Shown: one piece after another, positions 20,890 to 32,792 of the stretch
Position numbering within the stretch: position 1 is the stretch's first letter
Layout: each line of letters begins with the position of its first letter
Origin: Hygrophila difformis
Taxonomy: Eukaryota > Streptophyta > Magnoliopsida > Lamiales > Acanthaceae
Direction of reading: 5' to 3'
NCBI GenBank assembly: GCA_030278955.1
Contig: JAOANR010000005.1
Span: 2,399,431-2,463,430, forward strand
Length of the DNA stretch: 64,000 nt
Notes under the pieces: generated by a model
What the model was told of the DNA's origin: nothing
What the model saw: only the letters and a program-made list of their open reading frames with translations
Database searches by the model: none
Program-made: the position numbers and the translations under genes

Positions 20890-22998
20890 ATGTCTCGGAG
20901 GTTCCAAGGGCGTGGTGGAAGATGGCAGGCAAAGGCGGGGGTGAGGCCGAACGAGAGGGGATTGCCGGAAAGTAGGTGGAACAGCGAAGGCCCGCATGGA
21001 CGCAGGAATCTTGTGGGGGTGTACATCGGAAACTTTCCACTGAACACAAACATAAGTGTGTTGATAACAGAGATTGAAAGTGTAGCAAAGGTAAGGGAGT
21101 GGTTTATCCCAGTGAGAAAATGGGAGGTTAGGGGGTGCAAGTTCGGTTTTTTCAGATTTCTTAGTAAAGAAAATGCAGCTAAGGTTATTGAAAAAATAAA
21201 TGGGAGATCCGTGGCGGGTAGGAAACTAGTGGCTCGATGGGCCACGACTAGCAGGAAGTTCGGTGGGCATGGTGGTCTGGGGGGACTGGCGAGACCAAAT
21301 GGCGCTAACCAAATACAGGGAAGAATGGGAAACGGGAAGATTGGAGGTGGGAGAAGGGGGTTTGCGGCAGCTTGGAGAGATGACCAGACGTATGCAGAAG
21401 TTGTTAGGGGAGGCGGTAATGGGAGCGCGGAGAGGCACATGAACATGCGCAATCAAGTGGTGCAACTGGAGGTGGTCGAGGCTGATCAAATCTGGCTAGA
21501 AAGGTCTGCGGTGGTTAATCTCCGAAGCTTGGAGGTGTTGTCGGGTTTTCAAGATTGGTTATATAAGGAATTCAAAGAGTGTGAGGATTTGGTATACGGA
21601 GGAGGCTTCGTCTTGATGGTAGTTTTCACCAGTGAGAAAGATAGGGACAGGTTCCTGGAAGACCAAGGAGATCGCTCCTTTGTGGAATGGAAAAGAAAGT
21701 GGACGCATGAAACAGTTGTCCGACATCAAATGGTGTGTATTTATGTATTCGGCTTGCCACTAATGGTATGGAGTGAAGAAAATTTTCAAAAGATCGTTCG
21801 TTCATGGGGCAGAATAGTGAGCATGGATAGTGAGACAAAGGGGAAAAGGAGGATGGATCGAGCCCGTTTGTTGGTAGCATTGAAAGAAAATGCAAATGTT
21901 CCATCCAGCATGGCGATCTCAGTCAAAGACAGAAGGTATTCTGTAAGGATTGTACCAAGTTTCAGCGACAAGGTGGTGGAGGCGTTCGGATCCGATGAAC
22001 TTTGCGAGGAGAAAATTCCGGCGGAGGCTGCGGCGAGGGGGGATGGGGATAGATCACCGGATTTGATGCATGGGGAAGGGCAAAGGACGAAAGTTAGTCT
22101 GCATGGGGAGGGGGAAAAATTAAAGGTGGCGGCTGACAGTAATTATGAGCCATCGGCTGGGGTGCCCAACGGATGTATGGGTAGTCCGGGTTGGGCCAAT
22201 AGGGATTTACTGGGAGGCAAAGAGAAAGTGGGCCTGGAGGGGAGTAATGTGAGGGACATGGATCCTATAGGCAGTGAGGCTAGAAAGCAAGATGGGTCGG
22301 GAGATGGTGCGGGTGGCCCATTGTTAAAAGATGGATTAGGGAAAGTGGTCAGCAGGCCCATATTAGGAGGTCATCAAAATCCTATAGTGGGTGCAGAGGA
22401 GGCTTCGACAGATTTGATGGAAGACTCGAGTACGCGTAGAAGAGAAAGTGATATAGAAAATCGAGAAGAGGGGATCGTAGAGGAGTGTATGGGCGACGAG
22501 GATGAGAATCGGGAAGAGGCGCAATTAATTGAACAGGTTTTAGAGTCTGGGATGGAGGTTGGTAATATTTCAGGGGTAGGGGAGATTGGGTCTGTTGAAG
22601 TGGTTCCAGAAACAGCGCAGGAGATTAATAGTGCTCATACGGTTTGGGAGAGAGTGGAGAAGGGCAGGCTAGAAGAATTGAAGGCGGTAAAGGAGGCCAT
22701 GGCCAAAGTTATCGGCGGGAGAAAAGGATTGCCTCGCAAGGGTAGACGTAGGGGGAAACAATTGGGATCTGATGGTATGGGGTGTAGGGACAGTGTCAAT
22801 GTGGTTCAATATTCTTCAGACGAAGTGTTTGCCCCTCTCCAATTCACTACGATTAGGAACGAGTCGGGGGTTCGGCTGCTTGATAGATCCGAGATATTAG
22901 AGACAATGAGTTTGGCGAGGAGGTTAGGGCTGGGGCTGTTGATGAAGAAGGAGGCGGTACTAGAGAGGATTGCAAAGGAGCTGGGTAGAGAGGACTAG
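20890..22998 (+). CDS. LINE ORF1 protein (RRM-type RNA-binding)
   Basis: The ATG at 20890 starts a 702-aa protein, 69 bp inside the element. It opens with a basic RRFQGRGGRW stretch. Residues about 42-117 form an RNA-recognition-motif-like fold: GVYIGNFPLNTN resembles RNP2, and GCKFGFFRFLSKENA resembles RNP1. A second conserved block (about 213-340, with VVNLRSLEVLSGFQDWLYKE and IYVFGLPLMVWSEENFQKI) resembles the DUF4283 region common in plant LINE ORF1 and gag-like proteins. The rest is acidic and low in complexity, ending in a basic GRKGLPRKGRRRGKQ patch. In this family the protein coats the LINE RNA to form the retrotransposition particle. The frame is intact. ORF2 follows 41 bp later. Confidence 0.85.
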   Translation: MSRRFQGRGGRWQAKAGVRPNERGLPESRWNSEGPHGRRNLVGVYIGNFPLNTNISVLITEIESVAKVREWFIPVRKWEVRGCKFGFFRFLSKENAAKVIEKINGRSVAGRKLVARWATTSRKFGGHGGLGGLARPNGANQIQGRMGNGKIGGGRRGFAAAWRDDQTYAEVVRGGGNGSAERHMNMRNQVVQLEVVEADQIWLERSAVVNLRSLEVLSGFQDWLYKEFKECEDLVYGGGFVLMVVFTSEKDRDRFLEDQGDRSFVEWKRKWTHETVVRHQMVCIYVFGLPLMVWSEENFQKIVRSWGRIVSMDSETKGKRRMDRARLLVALKENANVPSSMAISVKDRRYSVRIVPSFSDKVVEAFGSDELCEEKIPAEAAARGDGDRSPDLMHGEGQRTKVSLHGEGEKLKVAADSNYEPSAGVPNGCMGSPGWANRDLLGGKEKVGLEGSNVRDMDPIGSEARKQDGSGDGAGGPLLKDGLGKVVSRPILGGHQNPIVGAEEASTDLMEDSSTRRRESDIENREEGIVEECMGDEDENREEAQLIEQVLESGMEVGNISGVGEIGSVEVVPETAQEINSAHTVWERVEKGRLEELKAVKEAMAKVIGGRKGLPRKGRRRGKQLGSDGMGCRDSVNVVQYSSDEVFAPLQFTTIRNESGVRLLDRSEILETMSLARRLGLGLLMKKEAVLERIAKELGRED

Positions 22999-23039
22999 TT
23001 CAGGTTGGGTTTGTTGCTTGCTGGGGGATAACATTTTAA

Positions 23040-23256
23040 ATGAAGATTATATCATGTAATGTTAGGGGACTAAATGGGGGGTGAGGAGGAGAGCGATAAT
23101 GAGGTTATGTAGGAAACATAGACCGTCGGTTGTTTGCTTTCAGGAGACAAAGATGGTTGAGATTAAAGAGAGACTCGTGAACAGATTATGGGGATCAAAT
23201 GGATGCAGGTTCTGCTTTCAACCTTCAATTGGTACTGCAGGGGGATTATTGGTGAT
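23040..23256 (+). pseudogene. LINE ORF2, N-terminal endonuclease part
   Basis: The ATG at 23040 reads MKIISCNVRGLNGG, the start of an APE-type endonuclease, and meets TGA at 23082 right after a G6 run. From 23081 the next frame continues the domain with RPSVVCFQETKM, carrying the catalytic glutamate of the QETK motif, and GTAGGLLV, until the coding is cut by the LTR-like insertion at 23256. The domain resumes at 28879 in the same frame after the 5-bp target duplication. Confidence 0.85.
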
Positions 23257-23760
23257 TGAAACTTTTGACAAATTTCACTAACACGAGTATTTTTCAATAA
23301 AATATATCAGGATTGAATTTATTGAATGAAAAGAGTTATGATTCATGGAAAAGGGGTTTAAGGATATAGTTCACATTTCATTACTCATGTGGGAAACTTT
23401 GATTTCGAACGGCGCTGTGGACCTCCCCGGCATGAAACTTTTGACAATTTTCACGGTGCAGCCGGGATAGATAATTCAATCTTGACCTTCAGTCTGTCAC
23501 ACTGAAGATCCCCGGCGTTTGGCATCATGAAACTTATCATAGTTTTATGTCATGAAAATCCTTGTCATGAAATACATTCCCACTATATGAGTATTTTCTG
23601 AAAAATCATAATCCTGGTTTTCAATTTTATTTAATGAAACCAATTTATGAAGGCGGAGTTGGGATTAGGGATATATTTATAGGTTGTCACGTTTTTATTT
23701 ACTCGTGTTAAGAAACTGTGCCCCCGAAAGCGCACGGAGTCAAAAATTGCAGTATTTATA
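23257..23760. repeat. Degenerate ~300-bp internal duplication at the left end of the LTR-like insertion
   Basis: TGAAACTTTTGACAAATTTCAC at the boundary recurs as TGAAACTTTTGACAATTTTCAC at 23435. GAGTATTTTTC...ATCAGGATTGAATTTATT at 23285 recurs as GAGTATTTTCTG...ATCCTGGTTTTCAATTTTAT near 23588. The copies are old and diverged. Confidence 0.45.
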
Positions 23761-26101
23761 GTAAGTACCGGATCGTTCACTGGAGGATGTGCGATGGAAG
23801 CAGGGCCCACGTCGTTTACTAAGATTTTCCACTCGGTTACTCGATTCAAGTTTGTGTTTTAATTATGAACTACTTGACAGAATTTAAACTAAGCTATGAA
23901 AGCAATTAAAATAAAGCAGATAAAATTATTCTAGAGAGCGAATTAAATTTAATCTAAGAAAGCGATAAAATTATTCTAAGAAAGCGATTAAAATTATTCT
24001 ACGAAAGCGATTAAAATTATTCTACGAAAGCATATTTAAAATGAGACAGAAAGGACAGGAAGAAAAGAATAAAGATTGGACAAGATTCAGATGAAACACA
24101 ATTAAACTTCCATTTTTAATACACGGATCTTTGTTTGGGATAATCCTTTGAGTTAGCTAATTCTCATGCTCTCTATACCATGTTCCCTTTAACAGACAGG
24201 TACTTACAGTAAGAGTTTGCATGCTCTTAAGAAAATAAATTCTAAGATACCACAGACGCACAACTACCCTTGCAATGGTGTGTTATTCATCTGTGGTGGA
24301 AAAGCAACACCTGACAAATCATTAGTTGAAGTGTCAAGTACTGCTATCATTCCTCCATGTCACACCCGAAGATTCTAATCAAGCCCTGAACTATCCTTAA
24401 CTCTCAGTTCTAGTAGCAGTTACGCAACTCTCAATACAACCGAGTGACCTCTAACGAAAGCATTTAAAAGAAAGCGATAAAGGAAGCATTTAAAATCCTA
24501 TCACTCGGAGGTTTTTGAAAGTCTGACCCTGGTAGTAAAAGAAAGCCCCCAGTCAGAATGACCGGGTGTGGATCAAGAATTCCCTATTCTCGGTGAACCG
24601 CTCGCAGTGTTCACTTCCCGTCGGGTGGTTATGAGATACAAACTAATGAAACGAACTAATAAATTAGTTCGTTCCGGATGCACTCACTTAGGACTCAAAA
24701 ATAGGCTCTGGCAGAAGAGGATAACAGTTGAAAGAATACTCAACCCTATCTTAGAAAATAACCAAGGCCTATGTATTGTTCCTCTAGAATTATCTAACAC
24801 ACTGTATTTGAATCCAAGTGGATCCCATCTCGGCGCGTTAATTAAGACTAGATTCCCAATGCACAGCAATTTCGGAAAATAATCGATGTGAAAATCATTC
24901 CCTAAACAGGTACTAGACTTTCAATAAGAACACAGACCCTTTCAGTCTAGATGAGACCTAATCGCTGACTCTGCTTCTAATTTCCCAAAATCAATCCCCA
25001 GTCGAATATGAATTAGTCATAACTGTGGAATTTATCCCTTACTCAGATCCGGATTTTATAAATGAATTTTTGTTGGAAATTTATTGTGAGACATCTGATT
25101 TAAATCAAGACTTCTATGTCCAAGGGAAGGATCCCAAAATAGTTAGACCACAATATTTACATAATATTATCATGCATAATTTTATAAAGAAGTGTAAAAT
25201 TAAATAACCCAAAATATAAGGTGGGTTTAGACAGAAGTTGGAACACAAAGATGAAATAGCCGGAGGTGAGAAGAATTTATTTTTGGCTAAAAAGATGACA
25301 AAAATAATCAGGATAATCCGGACTGCAAACATCTGCTATCCAGGTCCTGACTATTCCAGGTGGGATGATTTTTAGATAGTGGAATTCCCTAAATGACAGT
25401 TGCCACCGTCATCTTAGACTCCACTATCTGTGAATTTGGATAAAAACCCACATGTTCTATCACTGCAATAATTATTAGATGACATTGGCAAATATCATCT
25501 AACATTACTACAGCTCCAGATTCGGGTTTGAAATTAAGATAAAGAAAATAAAACTGTATCCGGATAGGAGCCAGCTGAGCAGCTATTATAATCCCGGATG
25601 GAGAACCGCCAAGGCTTCCACCGACCACTATCCGGACCATGCAAAATAACATCTAGTAATTAATATACAGACCACGAGCTAGTTTATCCGTGTGGGAATA
25701 CCCGCCAACATTAGTCTGTTATATCTCTTACTAGCTGTTTCACACAACACGGATAAAGACAAAATAAATAAAATAAAATATTTTTGGGTCGTCTTGTACG
25801 AGAGACATTGGTTTCTCATGCAAGGATATGGAATTAAATCCATAATTACTCATTATGTCTAAATAATCACCCTTCCATAATTAATTAATTAATTACAGTC
25901 CGGATTATATACTTAGATCATTAGAGTTTAATTTTTATTTTATTTTGTAGAAAAGTCTTTTAATGGAAAAATTGAACAAAGTTCTTTATATCAAATTAAT
26001 CATGGGTTGAGATCATTGGATTTCAACCTCAAAATATTAATATAAAGGTTCAATTAATTAAATGAGGAAAATGGAGAAATGGAAAATTTGGCAAAAATGC
26101 C

Positions 26102-26512
26102 AATTACGGCGCTAGGCGGATCTTACGACGCTATCCTAGGATAGCGTCGTAGGTATAGCGCCGTAGTGGATTGGTGAAAGAGATGCGAAATTTTGGGGTT
26201 AAAGGGGTGTGTACGACGCTATACATCCAGTACGGCGCTATACTAGGATAGCGCCGTAAGTGTAGCGTCGTAGGTGGTTTGAGAAATTGGGGAAGAAAGA
26301 AGTTTTTTTGGAAAAATGAGGGATGCTACGGCGCTATACATTAAATGACGGCGCTATCCTAGGATAGCGTCGTGAGGATAGTGCCGTAGGTGGGTTTTTA
26401 TGAGAAATGAAATATTTTGGGGTCCTACGACGCTGAACAAAAATTACGACGCTATCCTCACCTACGACGCTATCCAAGGATAGCGCCGTAGGGCGGTTAG
26501 CGTCGTAGCTAG
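26102..26512. repeat. Array of perfect palindromes built on TACGRCGCTATCC
   Basis: At least eight copies of TACG(A/G)CGCTAT in both orientations form back-to-back palindromes. The one at 26124-26151 is a perfect 28-bp palindrome with half-site TACGACGCTATCCT. Others lie around 26240-26265, 26350-26378 and 26465-26490. Spacing between palindromes is roughly 100-115 bp. Confidence 0.85.
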
Positions 26513-27377
26513 CCCAGAATGTTGTTGTTCGGGTGATGCAATCTCTGCGATTGCAAACCCTAAAATTGTTGGTCGGATAATGCAATCTATGCGATTGCAA
26601 AACCCTATTTTCAAGTTTTTAATATGCACAAACACAAAAATATCATCCACTTCTAGATCTATTAAACTAAACTAAAAATAAAATAAAATAAAATAAAATA
26701 AAAATAAAAAGTGATAAACACCAACACTAAGCAAAAATAAAATCTAAACTACACTAATAAATCTAAAAATGGATGAACATCTAGCATTTGTGCATTAAAT
26801 CTAACAAAGCATCAAAACCTAACTAAAAAAAAAAAAAGAAAAATGGTCAAGTAATCAAAATAAAAACAAAACAGAAAAATAAACCATAAAACCATGGAAT
26901 AAACTCCATAACAACTTTGTGGAACAAATTCCTTGATTAATACCAAAATATGGTTCAAACACCCATTACTTGAATGTTTTAAACCATAAATCTATTCTAA
27001 AAAAGAAAATTGTAAAAATATAGAAAGTGGCTAGCTACATCTAATAATCCATTTACAAACTAAGCATAAGAAATTAAATCTAAAGCTAGAAGGAAACTAC
27101 ATTACATAAAAATAATCTACATAATCTAAACTAAGAGCTAGAGCCTACTGCTCTCTTAAAGAACAGCAAAATAATTTTCAAAGTGAGTGTAGGCTACTGT
27201 TCACGAGAAACAAAACAGCTATTTAAAGCTAGGAAACCCTAGTCCAATGGAACTATTGACAGCATAGGGAGAGACGGGAGCTGGGGTCCTGGGGAGAAAA
27301 GACGAAAGTGTTTGCACTGCGGGAGCTAAGGTCCAGGGTCCTCCCAGTCACTTAGGCACATGGGAAATTCAAAAAGA

Positions 27378-27515
27378 GGCTTACGGCGCTATCCCTTTTT
27401 ACGACGCTACACTAGCGTCGTAGCTCTTTTGTATAGCGCCGTAGCTCTTTTGTATAGCGCCGTAGCTGCTTTTTTAGCGCAGTATAGCGCCGTAGTGCGT
27501 ATTTCCCATAGCGTC
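27378..27515. repeat. Second cluster of TACGRCGCTA units
   Basis: TTACGGCGCTATCC, TTACGACGCTACACTAGCGTCGTAG, and tandem GTATAGCGCCGTAGCTCTTTT units form a second cluster 0.9 kb from the first. Confidence 0.8.
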
Positions 27516-28878
27516 GTAACAGGTTTTCTCATCATTTAATTTTTTTCTTCTCTCTCCTTTGTCTGTCTCGATTCTCTCATTTCTTTCTCTTCTCTCTCTC
27601 GGTTTCTTCATCTTTCTTCTCATCCTCCATTCTTTTCTCTTCCATTCTTCTTCTTCCTTGCTTTCTTCTTCTTCTATTTTTCTTCTTGTTTCTACTGCTT
27701 TCTTCTTTACAGATTTCTTCTTCCTCTCATTTCTAAATTTTTCGAGATTGGAAGTTGAAGGCGAAGGTGGTGGTGTTGCAGCGGCGGTGTGAGTCGGAGG
27801 CAGAGATGGGGCGGCGGACGCGCGTGCGGCGGCGGCGGCAGCGGGTTCTGGCGTCGCCCTTTTCTTTTCCTCTTCTTCTCTAGATTTTGGTTTTGGGATT
27901 TTGTTGGATTGGGGGAGAATGGACATGGCAGTGGTGGGGGGAAGGGCTGCGGACGGAGGAGATGGAGATGGGTTGCGGAGGAGGAAATGGGGGATGGATG
28001 ACGGCAGTGGTGGTTTCGGTTGTGTTCGATTTTTGGTGGTGGTGGTTGGAGGTTGTTGGTGAAGATGGGGGTTGATTGGAGGGGATGGGTGGTCGGAAAT
28101 GAGAATGATGGCAGTGGTGATGGAGGAAGGCAGGGCAGTGGACTGTTGGTGGCGAGAAGGAGGAGGAAAATGGAGATGGTGCTGGCTCGATGAGTCGGCC
28201 GGCGGCGGCGCCGGCGATGACGGCGCCGGAGGGGCGGCGGCGGCTGTGCAGGGTGTAGGGTTAGGTTTAGGATAGGGTTTGGATTGGGTATGGGCTTGGT
28301 TGTGGTTTGGGCCATTTTTTGGATTATTTTGGGCCTGTGTGGTATTGGGCTTCATGGGATAATTTTGACTGGGCCTGGTTAGAATTGGACTGGACCAATT
28401 TAAATTAAAACCTGCAATTAATTAAACTTGATTAGTGGACCCATAACACATAATAATATATATAAATCAAAATTACAAATATTTAAATATAAATTATAAC
28501 ACAGCATAATAGACATAAAAATTATAAATATACAAATCAGACTATAAAATAATATAGATAAGTATATTTATTCCACTTAATTATTTGGTTTGTGTTCTAT
28601 TTAATGGACCCGTGTTCCACCGAATAGTCAACACCGAACCAGAATTAATCAAGTGCGGGATTTTTAATATTTTTATCATGTTTTTGGATTTTTAATATAA
28701 AATGTAATAAAATAACAATATTTTTATATTTTTCGATACCAACTTATTATTAATACAAACTTGCAAATATCTGTCAAATTCAACTGCTTTCTTATCTAAA
28801 TAAGACCGGAATGCGATCAAATGTCCGTATTAGACACGGAAATAGATTGAAAATAATGGTCAATTTTAGCCATTATCA

Positions 28879-31800
28879 GTGATATGGGATGAAAGTAGCG
28901 TCTCGTTGAGGGTAGTGGAGAAAGAACATCAATACATTTGGTTAAGAGGTAAAATCGATGGAGTGAGTGATGAGCTAAATTTTTTATGCATCCATGCCCC
29001 TAATGACAGGCGGGCGCGGAGTGAATTTTGGGAGGCGTTGGCTGCGAAGTGTGATGTAGGAAATGGTGAATCGTGGTGCTTGTCAGGTGATTTCAACGCG
29101 ATGGTAGGGGAGGGGGAGAGAATTGGGGAGAGTGAGATAGGGGGGTCATGTAGAGAGTTTAAGGATTTTATCAATCGGGTGGGGCTTGTGGATTTACCTT
29201 TGGAGGGGGGAGGTTCACTTGGGTTGGGAGGGGTGGTAATGCCCGGAGTAGATTGGATAGGTTTTTGGTTTCTCCCGATTGGTTATGCTTGGATGGGGAA
29301 ATAGCTCAGAAACTATGTGAATCGGTGTTGTCGGATCACACGCCAATTTGCTTAGAGAAGGGTGGGATAAAGTGGGGATATAAACCTTTTCGGTTATTCA
29401 ATTATTGGATGGACGATAAAGGCTTTAATGAGTTGGTTAAGAAGGCGTGGGAGGGGGATTGTCCGCAATGGGAGTGTAGGCTAAGTGGGCGGCTTCGAGG
29501 GTTGAAGGAGAGGGTTAGAGCTTGGGAGGGTTACAGTTCTAAGGCACTGGATGATCGAATTAAAAAGGCACAAGAAGAAATAAAGGAAATTGAGGATTCT
29601 ACACAGGGAAGTATTCCAGACGGGCCTGTAAAGGAGGGGTGGATTGCCAAGCAGAGAGAGCTGAGGTGTTTGCTTCTTGATGAGGAACGGAGATGGTTCC
29701 AGAAGGCTAGAATTCAGTGGGCTAAGGAGGGAGATCAAAACACAAGGTATTTCCACGCGATTACAGGGGCTAAGAGGAGAAGGAATTACATAGGGGGTGT
29801 TAAGGTTGAGGGGGAGTGGGTGGAAGAACCGAGAATTGTCAAAGAGAAGGCGGTTGAATTTTTCAAGGGCCAATTCAACAATGATACGAAAGTGGTGTTT
29901 AAGGTGGATGAATTGGGAGTGAGTAAAATCGGGGATCTTGACAGGGAGTGGCTGACAAGGAGGTTTGATATTGAGGAGGTCAGGGCGGTTGTATGGGCAT
30001 GTAATGGCAACAAGGCCCCGGGGCCGGATGGATACAATTTAGCTTTTTATAAAACATATTGGGAGATGCTAAAGGGCGATGTGATTGCTGTTTTCGGGAC
30101 GTTGGAGAATGAGGGCAGACTGCCAAGAAAAGTGGGTGAATCTTTTATTGCGCTGATCCCAAAAGTGGATAATCCGACAGAATTCAGCGAGTTTAGGCCA
30201 ATTTCGCTTGTAGGTAGTATATACAAAATTGTGGCGAAAGTGCTAGCAAATAGGTTGAAAGAGATCCTCGGGAAGGTGGTAGGGGAAGAACAAATGGCGT
30301 TTGTGAAGGGGAGGCAGATACTTGACGGGGTGATGATAGCTGCTGAAGTGATTAATTCAACTCAAAAGTCGGGGAAGAGGGGTTTTGTAATTAAACTCGA
30401 CTTTGCGAAGGCTTACGACCATGTTTCGTGGGAGGCACTTCTCAGGCTGTCGGAGGTTATGAACTTTGGTGAGAAATGGATAGAGTGGATTAGGAACTGC
30501 ATCTCTTCAGCAGCGGCAGCTATTCTTATTAATGGATCGCCTACGAAATTTTTCAAACTTCATAAGGGCCTCAGACAGGGGGATCCACTGTCCCCCTATC
30601 TGTTTGTGTTGATAGCTGAAATCCTTAACAGGATGGTTTCTAAAGCACATGAGATGGGGCTGTTCAGCGGGTTGGAAGCGAAGGGAGGTGGACCGGTAAT
30701 ATCACATCTACAATATGCCGATGACACGCTACTGTTTTGCGAAGGTGAAGTGAGACAGGTGGCAGTCATAAAAAGAATCCTTCGGTGCTTTTCATTAACC
30801 ACAGGACTGAGAATCAACTATCGGAAGAGCTCGTTGTTTGGCATCAATTGTGATGAGGCATTAATAGGGGACGCAGTTGCGGTCATGGGGTGTAAAATTG
30901 GCTCCTGGCCAATGAATTACCTTGGGATACCAATTGGGGGATGTATTAATGGAATTGAGATTTGGAAACCGGTAATTGAGAGGGTGGAAAGGAAATTGGC
31001 GGGGTGGAAAGAGCGCCTTTTGTCTCAGGCAGGCCGCCTATGTTTGATAAAGACTGTATTGGGCAACCTGCCATTATATTTCCTGTCGATATTTAAGGTC
31101 CCGAGTTGTGTGGCGGAGAGGTTAGAATGGATTAAAAGATGCTTCTTTTGGAATGAGTGGGATGGGCAAAGGAGGTTACACACTAGTTGTTGGGAAGCAA
31201 TCTGCTCACCAAAGTCGGAAGGGGGCCTGGGAGTTCAACATATTCAAAAGTTTAACAATGCTTTATTACTAAAATGGAGGTGGCGCTTCGGGATGGAAAA
31301 AGCTCTTTGGAGAGATGTAATTGATGCTAAATATTACGGTAGAGAGAGCCCGATGGTCCCAAAGGCGATAAGATCAAGCTCTGTTTGGGGTTCGCTTTGT
31401 AAGGCATGGGAAAGTATGGGGGAAGTCGAAGACGAGAGTAATTTCCTTATTCAAGTCGGGAATGGGGATCGAACGCGATTTTGGCAAGATCGGTGGTTAG
31501 AGGGCGGTGGAATACTAAAAGAGACATACCCGAGGCTGTTTGCCCTGGCATGTAACAAGCAGGGAATGATCAAGGAGTTCGGGGGTTGGGTTGGATTGGA
31601 GTGGGAATGGCATATAGAGTGGAGGAGACAATTGTTCGATTGGGAAGTTGATTTGTGGTTCCACTTGCTGGCTCGGTTAGGGGGACAAACTATGAATCGA
31701 TTTTTGGGGGATGGGGTCAGGTGGAGGCGTGAAGGAAGTGGGGGTTTTACAGTTAAATCATGTTGGATGAGGAGAACTAATGGAGTGGATGGTGAATGGC

Positions 31801-32792
31801 AGATCTTATGGAGGAAGCTGTGGAAAATTAAGTGTCCGAGTAAAGTCAAAATTCTGTTGTGGAAAGTGATCAAGAATAATCTACCAGTACGTGAGTTACT
31901 GACTTCTAGGGGGTGTCTGGATTTGGCAAGTGCTTTCTGTCCACTATGTGAGCTTGAAGTTGAAACTGTCGATCATATTTTCGGTAAGTGCCCGATCGTT
32001 GTAGCATTATGGTATTCTGCTGTGGAATGGTTTGGTTTGAGATGGGCGTTACCAGGCACAGTGAAACAGTTACTCTCTTGGTGGCTTGACTGTTATCCAA
32101 CAAAGGGAAGTGAGGAAGCTTGGTTGATGACAGGTGCTTCTATTATGTGGTCAATTTGGAAACATAGGAATGGGGTTGTTTTCCAGGGTAGGCAGTTCGA
32201 CACCAATGTGGTTAAAGCAGAAGTCAGGTGGCGTTTGGGAGTATGGTGGAAAGCATTTACAGGAAGTGATGTAGCTTTTGTCGAACACCTTGAAATGAAT
32301 TTACCGGGGGATTTGGGAATGAGAGTTTGTGTCAGAAACCGACCACCGAGGGGGGGGCTTGTCTGGGAACGCCCGGAATCGGGTTGGTGGAAAGTAAATA
32401 CAGATAGATCATCGTTTGGTAATCCCGGCCCTGCCGGAATCGGTTGTGTGATTAGAAATGAGGAGGGAAAGGTCATTTTTGTGTTATCGGAGAATATCGG
32501 GTGGAAGGATTCAAACGAGGCCCAAGTTACAGCCCTGAGCAGAATATGTACATCGATAATTCGGGATCAAGGATTTCCCTTGCCTAAATTGGTGTTCGAA
32601 TGTGACTCGATCAATGTCATAAAGTGGATGGAGAAACCGGCCAAAATCCCATGGAGGTTCACCAATCTGATGGCCCCTATCTCGGCTGTGATGAACTGTG
32701 GGGGGAATGTCAAATTCAAACACATCTTTAGAGAGTGCAATTCTTTAGCTGACGAATGGGCTAAGAAGGCGGCTGCAGGGGAGATACAGTAG
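28879..32792 (+). pseudogene. LINE ORF2, endonuclease C-terminus, reverse transcriptase, zinc finger and RNase H
   Basis: The frame from 28879 continues the endonuclease, with WCLSGDFNAMV (catalytic Asp/Asn). Near 29205 a second G6 run is followed by a frame change, and the domain ends with RSRLDRFLVSPDW and SDHTPICL in the frame that stays open to 32792. The reverse transcriptase follows: NKAPGPDG, FRPISLVGSIYKI, AFVKGRQILDG, KLDFAKAYDHV, GLRQGDPLSPYLF and the catalytic LQYADDTLLF. A zf-RVT block (CPLCELEVETVDHIFGKC) and a plant-type RNase H (VNTDRSSFGNPG, ECDS, LADEWA) complete it. All catalytic motifs are present, but the frameshifts and the insertion disable the protein. Confidence 0.9.

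Larger units (their letters stand above)
23257..28878 (-). mobile_element. LTR-like insertion (solo LTR or large non-autonomous element) in LINE ORF2
   Basis: The insert begins TGAAACTTTTGACAA and ends GCCATTATCA, so it has TG...CA ends, and is flanked by GTGAT (23252-23256) and GTGAT (28879-28883). Removing it restores the LINE frame. On the minus strand it starts TGATAATGGCTAAAATTGAC, which resembles LTR starts of plant Ty3/gypsy elements of the Tat/Ogre group, some of which have LTRs of several kilobases. No second LTR, primer-binding site, gag or pol was found, so a solo LTR of 5.6 kb is the favoured reading; a LARD-like element is the alternative. The right part (27540-28270) is CT-rich then GC-rich and open on the minus strand. 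Confidence 0.65.

Noticed and set aside
20829..21452. 207-codon frame on the minus strand
   Set aside because: It lies opposite the intact LINE ORF1, has a Pro/Leu/Ser-rich shadow composition and no domain.
23257..28878. Complete LTR retrotransposon with two LTRs
   Set aside because: The first 30 and last 30 bases do not recur inside as a second LTR would need, and no gag or pol is present.
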